From Clavelina lepadiformis (Eukaryota; Chordata; Ascidiacea; Aplousobranchia; Clavelinidae): DNA of 64,000 bases. Shown in pieces: positions 39,801 through 47,088 of the stretch (within the stretch, counting starts at the first letter, position 1; each line of letters opens with the position of its first letter). The notes beneath the pieces are model-generated. The model was not told the DNA's origin and searched no databases. It saw nothing but the letters and a program-made list of their open reading frames with translations. The DNA lies in contig NC_135242.1 in the NCBI RefSeq assembly GCF_947623445.1, positions 434,001 to 498,000 on the forward strand, given 5' to 3'. Both the position numbers and the translations under genes were made by a program.

Positions 39801-39979
39801 TAAAACATCGTCTTCTTCAGGCGCCATACTTTCACCAATCATGTGATTGTTGTTCATATCACGTGGACAATGAGCACCCTCATATCACGGTCACGCTTGA
39901 ATGCGCCGATAAAGATGACGTGAAAATGAATCTCCCGAACATATCACGATGTTCTTGCGACTCATGCACTGGTGAGTGA
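17834..39979 (+). CDS. SSPO: SCO-spondin, giant secreted matrix glycoprotein
   Basis: I reconstruct 74 exons from ATG 17834 to TGA 39977-39979. Their lengths sum to 12,378 nt (4,126 codons) with every junction in phase. The order is signal peptide ([12 protein letters not shown]), EMI, three vWD-C8-TIL modules, ten LDLR-A repeats, about 19 TSP1 repeats mixed with TIL and vWC-like modules, and a CTCK knot. This is the diagnostic vertebrate SCO-spondin order; vertebrate proteins are about 5,000 aa with more TSP1. SCO-spondin is secreted by the subcommissural organ and floor plate and polymerises into Reissner's fibre in the neural canal. TSP1 repeats carry WxxW motifs, typical C-mannosylation sites. 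One intron uses a GC donor (38100). A 2.6-kb intron (22965-25572) hosts an antisense gene. Identity is firm; a few exon ends (near 19437, 19857 and 37010) are uncertain. Confidence 0.95.
19308..20480 (+). other. SSPO: SSPO vWD module 1 with C8 and start of TIL
   Basis: Exons 19308-19437 (end uncertain), 19500-19657, 19720-19857, 19948-20147 and 20214-20480. The vWD start reads [14 protein letters not shown] rather than the usual GDPHY, and its end reads VIGLCG. The C8 part contains [14 protein letters not shown] and [13 protein letters not shown] begins at [10 protein letters not shown]. The stretch 19858-19947 is a 90-bp intron candidate that is stop-free and a multiple of three, so it might be retained. 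Confidence 0.75.
20561..22964 (+). other. SSPO: SSPO vWC-like segment and vWD module 2
   Basis: Exons 20561-20814, 20902-21123, 21229-21358, 21428-21539, 21686-21810, 21880-22075, 22131-22344, 22442-22555 and 22751-22964. [16 protein letters not shown] vWC-type segment precedes a degenerate vWD start (VVTFDDS). The vWD end has [21 protein letters not shown]8 cysteines follow ([17 protein letters not shown]), then TIL ([10 protein letters not shown] to CVPGCRCP) and [11 protein letters not shown]. Confidence 0.8.
22965..25572 (+). other. largest SSPO intron, hosting an antisense gene
   Basis: A GT donor follows PRGMVLK (22964) and an AG acceptor precedes [12 protein letters not shown] (25573), with phase 0 on both sides. 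The 2.6-kb interval contains the two-exon minus-strand gene at 23511-24361. The rest, about 24362-25560, shows no other coding or RNA signal that I can support. Confidence 0.75.
23511..24361 (-). CDS. small two-exon gene nested antisense in an SSPO intron, unknown function
   Basis: Exon 1 is 24361-24268 and exon 2 is 23893-23511. A GTAAGT donor and pyrimidine-rich AG acceptor join in phase to give 158 residues. The N-terminus is very basic and hydrophilic ([15 protein letters not shown]) and carries a PPPSY sequence fitting the PPxY WW-binding pattern. The rest alternates charged and hydrophobic residues with probable beta strands ([23 protein letters not shown]) and has no signal peptide, membrane span or cysteine pattern. 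I do not recognise the family. The frame preceding exon 2 is also open but lacks a good start. Position inside an intron on the other strand suggests independent transcription. Moderately sure it is a real gene. Confidence 0.6.
25573..27486 (+). other. SSPO: SSPO vWD module 3 with C8 and TIL
   Basis: Exons 25573-25667, 25824-25935, 26056-26173, 26237-26425, 26495-26706, 26832-27002, 27084-27225 and 27290-27486. This module has the best vWD signature: [25 protein letters not shown] joined across a 69-bp intron, and [10 protein letters not shown]8 ([16 protein letters not shown]) and TIL ([12 protein letters not shown]) follow, then a vWC-like [13 protein letters not shown]. Confidence 0.88.
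27570..29995 (+). other. SSPO: SSPO LDL-receptor class A cluster (nine of ten repeats)
   Basis: Exons 27570-27784, 27852-28029, 28180-28378, 28444-28539, 28606-28733, 29314-29450, 29517-29644, 29734-29810 and 29866-29995. Nine LDLR-A repeats show the acidic calcium-binding ends, for example [33 protein letters not shown] and [12 protein letters not shown]. Thr-rich linkers separate some repeats ([17 protein letters not shown]). The last exon opens the first TSP1 (WGAWDQWG). A tenth LDLR-A lies later, in exons 31905-32008 and 32079-32315 ([15 protein letters not shown]). Confidence 0.9.
29866..39545 (+). other. SSPO: SSPO thrombospondin type 1 array with TIL and vWC inserts
   Basis: About 19 TSP1 repeats are recognisable by WxxW-C starts, such as [79 protein letters not shown] and [21 protein letters not shown]-type modules interrupt them (for example 30556-30782, part of 32384-32782, 33411-33652, 36107-36244, 36868-37251 and 38591-38758), each followed by short vWC-like CxCxxG segments. 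Most TSP1 repeats are split by an intron shortly after the WxxW block. Exons are small, mostly 90-300 nt. Confidence 0.9.
39618..39979 (+). other. SSPO: SSPO C-terminal cystine knot (CTCK)
   Basis: Exons 39618-39751 and 39821-39979. The motifs [19 protein letters not shown] and CSCDSCTG give the knot pattern that closes SCO-spondin, mucins and vWF and is used for dimerisation in those families. The stop is at 39977-39979. The last exon is the left end of the duplicated unit. Confidence 0.9.
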
Positions 39980-40021
39980 AACCTCATGCTTTCTTCTCGT
40001 CATTATCACGTAATAAAAGAT

Positions 40022-40672
40022 GGGATCACGAGAAGTGACCGTGAACAAACTCACCGGCGACAACTGGTAGTGGACAACTGACCGGCAACAAATTGGCCGG
40101 CGATCAAATTAACCGTGACGTAAATTGGCCGGCGATGAAATTAACCGTCGATAAATTGGCCGGCGATCAAATTAACCGGCGACAAATTGGCCGTCAAAAG
40201 GTCAAAATTCTAATTCACTATCTAGTCACTATCTAGTCACTATCCAATTTAGTATGTGTATTGCAGTCAAGGTTGCCACTCGTAGAGTTTTTTGGCCCTT
40301 TGTAGGGTGTAGGGTGACCCTACGGGTTTTTCACCTTTATTCATAGATTTCCTATTGTTACATGCATTTTCCCGGTCTAGACGAGTTGTTTGATGAGATT
40401 ATGAAACAATGCGTTGTAGCCTATCTCATGTTGTAACAATGGACTCATTGCAATAACAATGGACACTTTAGTTAAGTAAATTGTCAGATTGAAGCTGTAC
40501 GTCAGGACTCCCACGGTCAATTTACCTCCCGGTCAATTTTCATTCCGGTAAGTCTGTTCCCGGTTACTTTGTTCGCGGTCAATTTACATCACAGTCAGTT
40601 TGTTCGCGGTCAATTTACGTCACGTTCAGTTGTCCCCGGTGAGTTTGTTCGCGGTCATATGTCGTGGAACCA
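40022..40672. mobile_element. 651-bp non-autonomous inverted-repeat transposon, 8-bp target duplication
   Basis: The element is flanked by TAAAAGAT at 40014-40021 and 40673-40680. Unit 2 has the empty site with one TAAAAGAT (about 47125), so both ends are set by direct comparison. The ends are imperfect inverted repeats sharing GAACAAACTCACCGG near both termini. Inside each end are short tandem units (left: AAATTGGCCGGCGA / AAATTAACCGGCGA types; right: the complementary GGTCAATTTAC / GTTCGCGGTCA types), so the ends could pair extensively. It has no coding capacity. An 8-bp target duplication fits hAT-type or similar transposases; the family is inferred. It sits in the SSPO 3'UTR. Confidence 0.85.
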
Positions 40673-40841
40673 TAAAAGATGACGTTTGTGCAGAAGCGAG
40701 TAACCTGATGAAGCTTTCCGAGCCTTAGACGTCTCCTTGTAATGTCGCGATCCTCTTCATGACCTGAGCGTTGCCTTACTGGAATCTTTTTTTTTTTATT
40801 TTATTATGACGTAGTAAATGTAATCGATTTGTGACGTCTTC

Positions 40842-40847
40842 AATAAA
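40842..40847 (+). terminator. SSPO: SSPO poly(A) signal
   Basis: AATAAA lies 860 bp after the SSPO stop, of which 659 bp are the inserted element plus its duplicated target. The unit 2 copy is at 47292-47297. Confidence 0.6.
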
Positions 40848-41059
40848 CGGGTTTGTGAAATCTCCACTTTTTCCTCCAACAATGCTGACTTCCAGCAATG
40901 CAGTGCTCTTTGATTTAAGATCAATTAACTTGCTATTGGACTTCCAACTCAGCGGGTAAGCGACTCTGTGGCGCCACGTTGTGGGGAATGCAAATTAATG
41001 GCTCAGTAAGAAAAATATCAATACCACCAATCAGCCAATCACGGACAAGAAGGTAAAAC

Positions 41060-41065
41060 TTTATT
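41060..41065 (-). terminator. poly(A) signal of the downstream minus-strand reading frame
   Basis: TTTATT on the plus strand gives AATAAA on the minus strand, about 590 bp past the minus-strand stop at 41651. It is convergent with the SSPO signal about 210 bp away. The copy is at 47510-47515. The frame at 41165-41389 between stop and signal is treated as 3'UTR. Confidence 0.45.
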
Positions 41066-41486
41066 CTCAAAAAACGTCAAAACTTTCGCACAAACGCCTC
41101 AAACAGTGACTGTTTGACAACAATGCCAGGTGTTGCGTCACAATGGAGAGAAGGGTTCCATGGGTCACAACATATTGAGGAACTGGGTTGTATCTGGAAA
41201 CAGAATCATCACGAACATCAGTTGTTGTAAACATTGCGAGCCCAAACCAAAATAAAAACGTAAGTTGTCGAACAATTCTATCGCAAAAGTCTCCTCACAT
41301 CGAAATCCGAGCAACTCGGATGTTCTAGGATTCAGGTCAAGGGTCTTGAATATCAGAGCCGAGACAGAACCGCGCGATCCGCTTTCCATGTTCCGAGCGA
41401 TCTGACGTAATAAACGAGGTTTATGTCAACCACGTTGCCATAGGCAACACTACTCACTATGCGAAGTCAGTGTTTTTTTAAGGTGT

Positions 41487-41513
41487 TTTGGGGGACCGAA
41501 ACGGTCCCCCAAA
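41487..41513. other. perfect 12-bp hairpin in the 3' region
   Basis: TTTGGGGGACCG (41487-41498) and CGGTCCCCCAAA (41502-41513) are exact complements around an AAA loop. It lies in the minus-strand 3' region. The same hairpin is at 47937-47963 in unit 2. Confidence 0.7.
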
Positions 41514-41650
41514 TTTCTCCAGCGGTTTCCCAAAATTTGGACTTGCAACTACAGGCTATTTTTTGGTATTTAAATGAAACACTTGCGGTCTCTTAAAACT
41601 ACTTAGTGGTCACCCAAACCAAACCTTAAAAAAAAACCAGTGCGAAGTAA

Positions 41651-44211
41651 TCATAGAAATCTCTTGCTACCAACCACAACATTCGCTTGGAAATCCCCGA
41701 ACATCCGAAATGACATGCAGAGTCCTGCCTGGACTGGTTCAAAATATTCAGTAATTTTCACTTCATCCACTCTGAAGCCACTTTTGGTTACTGCGTCTAA
41801 CATCTGGAAATGAAACTTTGAATGACAGCAAAAAAATCAGTGAACACGTCATCGTTGATAAGACGATAAAGAAATCAAAACGAACGAACCAAATCCTCGA
41901 AGGGCTTCGCAAGTTTTCTTGACTTCGCATGATCAGGGTCACGAAGATAATCTCCTCTGCACAAAATATTCACATCTGTCACAGTTGCATCGAAGGGTAA
42001 TTTCAAATTAAGCAAAAATCAAATATAGCCACAGGAGATATCAATAAATCATGTGATTCCAAAATACTTCCACCAGATGCGTTCCGGAAAACTTGACTCG
42101 CTGGCACCAGGAAACTTAATATCTTCCAATCTGATGAAAATCACAAACATGCCCGCTTCTGCATAATTAGTGTCTCCCTCTCCAGAAGTGGATCCTCCTC
42201 CTGAAGTGGAGCCTCCTGCCGTTCCAGAAGTGGAGTTTCCTCCTCCTGAAGTGGAGCCTCCTCCCTCTCCAGAAGTGGAACCTCCTCCTCCAGAAGAGGA
42301 GCCTCCTCCCTCTCCAGAAGTGGAGTTTCCTCCTCCCGAAGATGATCCTCCTCCTTCTCCAGAAATGGAACCTCCTCCTCCAGAAGTGGAACCTCCTCCT
42401 CCAGAAGTGGAACCTCCTCCCTCTCCAGAAGTAGATCCTCCTCCTCCAGCCGAAGTAGGGGCTGATTCAGTCGGGGCAGCGGTTGTGGTGTTCAGTGGAG
42501 GCAGAGTGGGTTTCACAATTGGGCCGATAGCTGTAAAAGTTCATCAAATAGAACAACTCATGCCGCAGAATACGAAGAAAAAAACCATCGCCTACTTTTC
42601 ACTTTATAGGCCAACTCCCTCCAAATGGCGGTGCGTGGAACAATCCCGTATTTGACCGATCCACCCAAGATTCTATCCAGCTTACCAATTTTGATCACTT
42701 CAAATTTACCACCATGTTCCTGTGGTTATTGCAAGTGTTAGCTGTTGACATGGTGAAAGTGGACCTCAGCAATGCTATGTATCGCATGCACTGTGTAGGG
42801 TTAAACATAAGGGAACCACTTACATCCATCACATCAGCGTAGTACGCCGACTTGCACAAGTTACTGAGCACCCCAAAAATGTTGTTCCTTCCACCAAATA
42901 CATTGCCTTTACGAATCAGGCAACTTGATGAGCAGTCGCACACATATGAGGACGCCTCTTCGAAATGTCCGTTGAGTTCACAAGTACATTTGACTACAAG
43001 AAAATAATAAAGTGACATCTAGCCCACTTCATTTAAAACTACTTCACAGCACCTGCACTGAACTAATCGGTTAAATCTCTCCGGATACTTTGCTGGTGGT
43101 AAATCGTGTCAATTTGTTTAAACAGGTAAATTAACTGTATTCTTAACACGTTATAAAATTGTTAAAAGTTTCTTTCCCTATCTGCGAAAGCATATTCTAG
43201 TTTCTTAACACTGAGAAGAAAAACGAGAACCCTGGAGCAAAGTATTAGCGTGGAATTCTGAGCATGAATAAAACAGATGGAACATCACTGGTAGTAACCA
43301 TAGCAACAGCTGACCTTCTGTTTGAGTCTTGAAATATTTTCAATGCCATAGAAAACAGAGTAATTAATGTGTCTTAATGATGAAATAGCTCTGACATCAC
43401 AATTACACAAGGGCGGCTACAAACACGCACGAAAAATACTTGCTGTGGATATTCTTGAGCCGTATTAATTATTCAAGCTCAAACAAAGATTGGACTCGCA
43501 CCTGTTTTAAGCTTTACTGGTTCAGGCTTTTTCACGGTCTCCGGCGCTTCTTCGATTTGCAGCGCAACGGCTTTCTCAAAGTTTGGATTCGCTGCAACGA
43601 GATCAATTTAATCAGAAAGTTTAACTTGTAGGAGTTGAACAAAAACCCGATTCTACGCTGGTCGTAAGCAAATAATTAATAGATGGTGACGGTGAACAAA
43701 TAATAGATGGTCGTGAGCAAATAATAGATGGGGGTAAGAAAATAATAGATGGTCGTGAGCAAATAATAGATGGTCGTGAGCAAATAATAGATGGCGGTGA
43801 ACTTGTGCAAAATCTCATCGTTCCATTGATTCAGAGGAAGTTTGTTGACTTCACTCACAATTTCATATTATTCAAGGTAAGTTCACTGCTTCAGGAAAAT
43901 TGTCTACACATGTCTACATATATGTCAATACAAGCTCCAGTTGTAATTATTTCAACGTTTTCATTTATATTCATTGTTAACAAAGTCAACGTTCCCTCTT
44001 AATAAGCAACTCATCATGTCATAACAAAGCAAAGACGCAAACCTCGCATTTTTTTCATTGAAGCTTTCACACCCTTGGAAGCCATCCTACTTGACAGAGA
44101 CCGAGCAACCTTTGGCCACTGGTTCGGTTGTATGCTGCCGAACACTGCTGCATTGTCAGAAGGTTTGGCCAAGGTCTCATAATCAGCTGTTATGGTTTGC
44201 ACCCCAAGATA
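41651..44211 (-). CDS. LCCL and SEA-like domain reading frame, unit 1 (5' end unresolved)
   Basis: Seven exons in phase: 44211-44043, 43591-43502, 42993-42824, 42719-42596, 42530-42068, 41956-41890 and 41803-41651, 412 codons including the stop. Exons 3-4 form an LCCL domain (CDCSSSCL, GNVFGG, NLCKSAYYADVMD, GGKFEVIKIG, KYGIVPR). Exon 5 is a Gly/Ser/Glu-rich repeat stretch. Exons 5-7 then give a SEA-like module (MFVIFIRLEDIKF, KSRKLAKPFEDLM, VDEVKITEYF). No initiator precedes the first exon; it begins phase 0 behind an AG, only about 100 bp past the poly(A) signal of the frame at 44324-45835. It may be an alternative 3' part of that gene or an operon partner. LCCL domains occur in secreted and membrane matrix-type proteins. 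Function unknown. Confidence 0.65.
42178..42460 (-). repeat. Gly/Ser/Glu-rich coding repeat
   Basis: Within the large LCCL-gene exon, units of the type GGGSTSG/GEGGGSSSG repeat about 12 times, written as (C/T)CTCC and AGAAGT blocks on the plus strand. It is a flexible linker between the LCCL and the SEA-like module. The opposite strand is also open, giving a Pro/Glu/Val repeat. The same tract is at 48628-48910. Confidence 0.8.
43676..43797. repeat. 21-bp minisatellite in an intron of the LCCL gene
   Basis: About six copies of AATAATAGATGGTCGTGAGCA with small changes, including one spacing variant at the left end. It lies between the exons at 43591 and 44043. The copy at 50126-50247 in unit 2 looks identical. 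There are no spacers, so it is not CRISPR-like. Confidence 0.85.
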
Positions 44212-44323
44212 CTGGAGAAGTTAAGTAGAGATAAACTGCCTTGCTATATCATAACATAGGACAAAGCACAGAGAGCAGTGAACATATTGGAAATTCACAA
44301 GTTTTATTGGCCACAGACGTTAC

Positions 44324-45835
44324 TCAGCTCGAGTATTCTGCATCACAATCACAAACGTTGATCTGTAAATTCACCGTTTTCTCGACGTAAGCAACTTCTT
44401 CTGTTCTCCCTTCAACCACTGAACGGCCACTTGTTATCTTTTCATTTCTCCTGACAATCTTCGGCTCGCTTGGCGTCAACTTGTTGAACACAATCGCGTC
44501 TACGACGACTCCTTCTTCTCGAAAAGCCGATATTATCTGAGTTTTTAAACAAAAATTTGACCTCGCTGTGATAACATCATTAATGTTTTTACCTTTACCT
44601 GAATATCAAGCTGCATTGAATAACTAACTATCACAATCTCATGTCGTATTTACTTCAATATCTTTGCACATTAATGTCTACAGGAACTTAGTTGCGTCTC
44701 ATATCAGCGTAGGCTGAGAAACGAATGAGATATGTCCAGAACATGTAAGTTTAAATGGAAAAATAATTTGTGTGTTTGCCCCCTTCGCAATATCTAGAAA
44801 TAACTAAAACTCATCTCAACCCAACAATGGCGTCTCAACAATGCATTGAGCTCAGCATCTAGCTGACCTTTGGTTCCACTGAACTGATCAACTTCTGAGA
44901 ATTTCCCGAATAAACACTGTTCATGTCTGAAGACCACTTCACAAATTCTCCATCTAACTCCTCAAACTGCACCTCCCCATTGAACTGACTTTGAACAACT
45001 TCATAATCAGGTAATTTTTCTAATCCAAACACTGAGTCACAAAAAAAATGTCAAGACACGAGTTAAGTCGTCACATCTGTCAGTGAGTTAGATGCAAATA
45101 AAGCATTTAAGCTTCTTTCACTTAAAGTATCACAAAAAATTAGTTTAACAAAGTTGTTTAAATGTAAGTTCAATGATTTTGTTACCAAGCTGCTCAACTT
45201 TATTGAAAAAAAGAAACAAGCATACTACACCTGCTTGTGATGTCATAAAACAACCTACCTATCACAAGAACAACTCCTATAAGGATTATGGCAGTAAGTC
45301 CACCAAAGAAAAATATAAGCCTGTCACGAGAACAGGAATTCTTTTGTCGAGCAGTTGCTACTTTTTGTGGTTGTTTCGCACTTGTACCTGTGATTGATCA
45401 TATGTCGACCAATCAAATGATTGTTTCATAAACTTTGTTGTGATTTCTATAAATTGATGGCAGTTGCTCCCAATAGTGGTTGCATGTGATAAACATATTA
45501 TGCACGTAATGAAGACAATAATTTAGAATTTGTACAAGTGAGCTGAAGCAAACACTTAAACCACGTCAAGGTAATTCATGAGCCGGTGATTAGTGAATTT
45601 CACAGAAATTCAAGAATCATCAGTTCATAACAAATTCACGACTATTTCTTACGTTCATTAAACTAAATAGTTCGACTACTTCCATATCAGGCACTTTCAT
45701 ACCAGCACTGACGATGTTCTTCTTCCTTAACTGTGGTGATTTTGCTGCATCCCGAAATCTTTTCTTAGCTGATGTTGATGGTTCATCTTGGGGCCCACTA
45801 GATGGCACAGGCGGTGCGTCATAGTCTGTGTCCAT
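44324..45835 (-). CDS. type II membrane protein with SEA-like ectodomain, unit 1
   Basis: Four exons: 45835-45653, 45340-45259, 45031-44868 and 44536-44324, giving 213 residues. The N-terminal 61 residues are hydrophilic and Pro/Ser-rich with a basic patch (AKKRFRD, QLRKKN). A charged RDR then precedes a 20-residue membrane span (LIFFFGGLTAIILIGVVLVI). The ectodomain (FNGEVQFEEL, YSGNSQKLISSVE, AFREEGVVVDAIVF) has the look of a SEA domain. The order cytoplasmic tail, span, SEA is that of type II membrane proteins. An AATAAA (minus strand, 44318-44313) follows the stop. A GTGAAT donor-like site inside the last exon (after EKT) could join it to the LCCL exons. A synonymous difference between the copies in the span supports this frame. 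The exon 2 acceptor is weak. Confidence 0.55.
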
Positions 45836-46368
45836 CTTCTATCAATAAAATGGACAAACCTACAAATCACTACCTTGCCTCTGCAAACAAGGTTGAAACA
45901 TAAAAGCACCAAAAGACAAGCAGAAAGAAGATAATTTTGTTTCATTATTTTTCTTACTTGAAAGCAATGAATGTCAATTAAGCCAGTTTGGAAATTTTGC
46001 TGTTCTTGAGTGAGAAATCCTCGTGCAATCACGTTTAATCAATAGCCACTATAGGCACAATTAGCTTTTATCCTCCGTGCGCTTAGCAAGATTTTTAGTA
46101 TATATTATTTACCATATATTTTAATAGAAACATATTTATTTTTAGATACTTTGTACACAGATCCTACCCAGGTCTAGTATACAACTACAACCAGATGACG
46201 TCACAATTTGAGTAGCTAAGGTGAAGTATACAAAAGCATCTTGTGGTTGTGCACTTGTATACTACACCCTGTCTAGACTTACTGCCTATGTCGCTTCACA
46301 AGTCAAAACAAAATGGCGACCTATCAGCCCTGACAACAATCTCAGGTTCTTCGCGCCAAACTGTACCA

Positions 46369-46468
46369 GTGCACCCCATAGATATCTTATCTATAACTAC
46401 TACGGTATATAAAAATATAATACACCACAATATTACTGTAGGTACATATACGATATCTATGGTGCACC
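46369..46468. repeat. AT-rich foldback element, unit 1 copy
   Basis: GTGCACCCCATAGATATC (46369-46386) is inverted as GATATCTATGGTGCACC (46452-46468). The AT-rich middle of this copy has lost part of its pairing. It resembles a miniature inverted-repeat element. Confidence 0.55.
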
Positions 46469-46534
46469 CATGCTCAAATCGGACGAAAGATTGATCTCAT
46501 ACAAAAGTCATGATCTTCATCCTCGAACTGAGCT

Positions 46535-46625
46535 AAATCTTTGTACCACTTAAACCCGGTGATGATTCCTCATCGCTCGAGTCCGGGCTACTGAGCTAGA
46601 CTTTGTGCGAGCTTCGATTGTCAAA
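46535..46625 (-). repeat. second tRNA-like motif, present in both units
   Basis: The minus strand reads TAGCTCAGTAGCC, resembling a pol III A box. GCTC/GAGC then form a D-arm-like stem and GATGAGGAATCATC a hairpin where the anticodon arm would be. The T-arm is poor. The partner is at about 53605-53700. It may be an old SINE. Confidence 0.3.
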
Positions 46626-46897
46626 TACTTTTTCATTTCAGAACAATTTTCATTTCATTGCATTAAGCTACCGGGCCTACAATTAAAGGGCGCTTTAAAA
46701 CTAATAAATCCTTGACGTTTTATTTTCTTTATTTGATTTGAATAAATCGTAAAATTTTTTATCATTGAACAATTTTGAAAAAGCTAAACTTTAAGGGACA
46801 AAGTTATCGTGACAACAACTCGAATAAACTCGAAACTCAAGATTAACTTGCTACCACGGTTGAAATTTTGCTGTTTATTTTATTGTTACATTGGGGC

Positions 46898-46921
46898 CTA
46901 CACTGCCAACAACAGGTGATT
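46898..46921. other. 24-bp SSPO exon fragment at the duplication junction
   Basis: The 24 bases between the end of unit 1 and the start of unit 2 match 35515-35538 exactly, spanning the end of SSPO exon 56 (CYTANNR) and its GT donor. After it comes a 9-bp bridge (46922-46930) and then the copied terminal exon. It looks like templated filler DNA from within SSPO. Confidence 0.75.
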
Positions 46922-46930
46922 GGTCAGCAG

Positions 46931-47088
46931 GCGCCATACTTTCACCAATCATGTGATTGTTGTTCATATCACGTGGACAATGAGCACCCTCATATCACGG
47001 TCACGCTTGAATGCGCCGATAAAGATGACGTGAAATGAATCTCCCGAACATATCACGATGTTCTTGCGACTCATGCACTGGTGAGTGA
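46931..47088 (+). pseudogene. SSPO: truncated, frameshifted copy of the SSPO terminal exon
   Basis: It matches 39821-39979 but has one A fewer in the run after GATGACGTG, which brings a TGA directly into frame after DKDDVK and removes the last cysteines of the knot. It is followed by a copy of the SSPO 3'UTR (AATAAA at 47292). Its acceptor-side CAG is kept. Used as an alternative terminal exon it would give a knot-less C-terminus; more likely it is dead. Confidence 0.85.

Larger units (their letters stand above)
39821..46897. repeat. tandem segmental duplication, unit 1
   Basis: This unit starts exactly at the SSPO terminal exon and is repeated in direct orientation at 46931-54077. The coordinate offset is 7110 at the left edge, 6450 after the transposon, and 6544 near 45620. 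It includes the SSPO last exon, a 3'UTR interrupted by a 651-bp element, and the minus-strand SEA/LCCL locus. Bases 40839-45048 look identical to the partner; flanks differ by scattered substitutions and indels. Confidence 0.95.

Noticed and set aside
41165..41389. 74-codon minus-strand frame, identical in both units
   Set aside because: It follows the stop of the LCCL frame and precedes its poly(A) signal, has no domain features, and fits 3'UTR better.
42170..42655. 161-codon plus-strand Pro/Glu/Val-rich frame (and copy at 48620-49105)
   Set aside because: It is the complement of the Gly/Ser coding repeat. The minus strand has splice-consistent exons and an LCCL domain, so the plus frame is most likely a shadow.
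43676..43797. CRISPR-like repeat array
   Set aside because: Repeats are directly adjacent without unique spacers, the repeat is only 21 bp, and the host is a eukaryote; this is a minisatellite.
43800..43870. Possible LCCL-gene exon reading EVNKLPLNQWNDEILHK
   Set aside because: Its frame is closed upstream by a TAA and no phase-compatible donor was found; exons on either side join in phase without it.
45388..45446. Candidate 59-bp exon (ITTKFMKQSFDWSTY frame) upstream of the membrane-span exon
   Set aside because: It has AG and GT ends, but no phase lets it join the neighbouring exons without a stop or frameshift.
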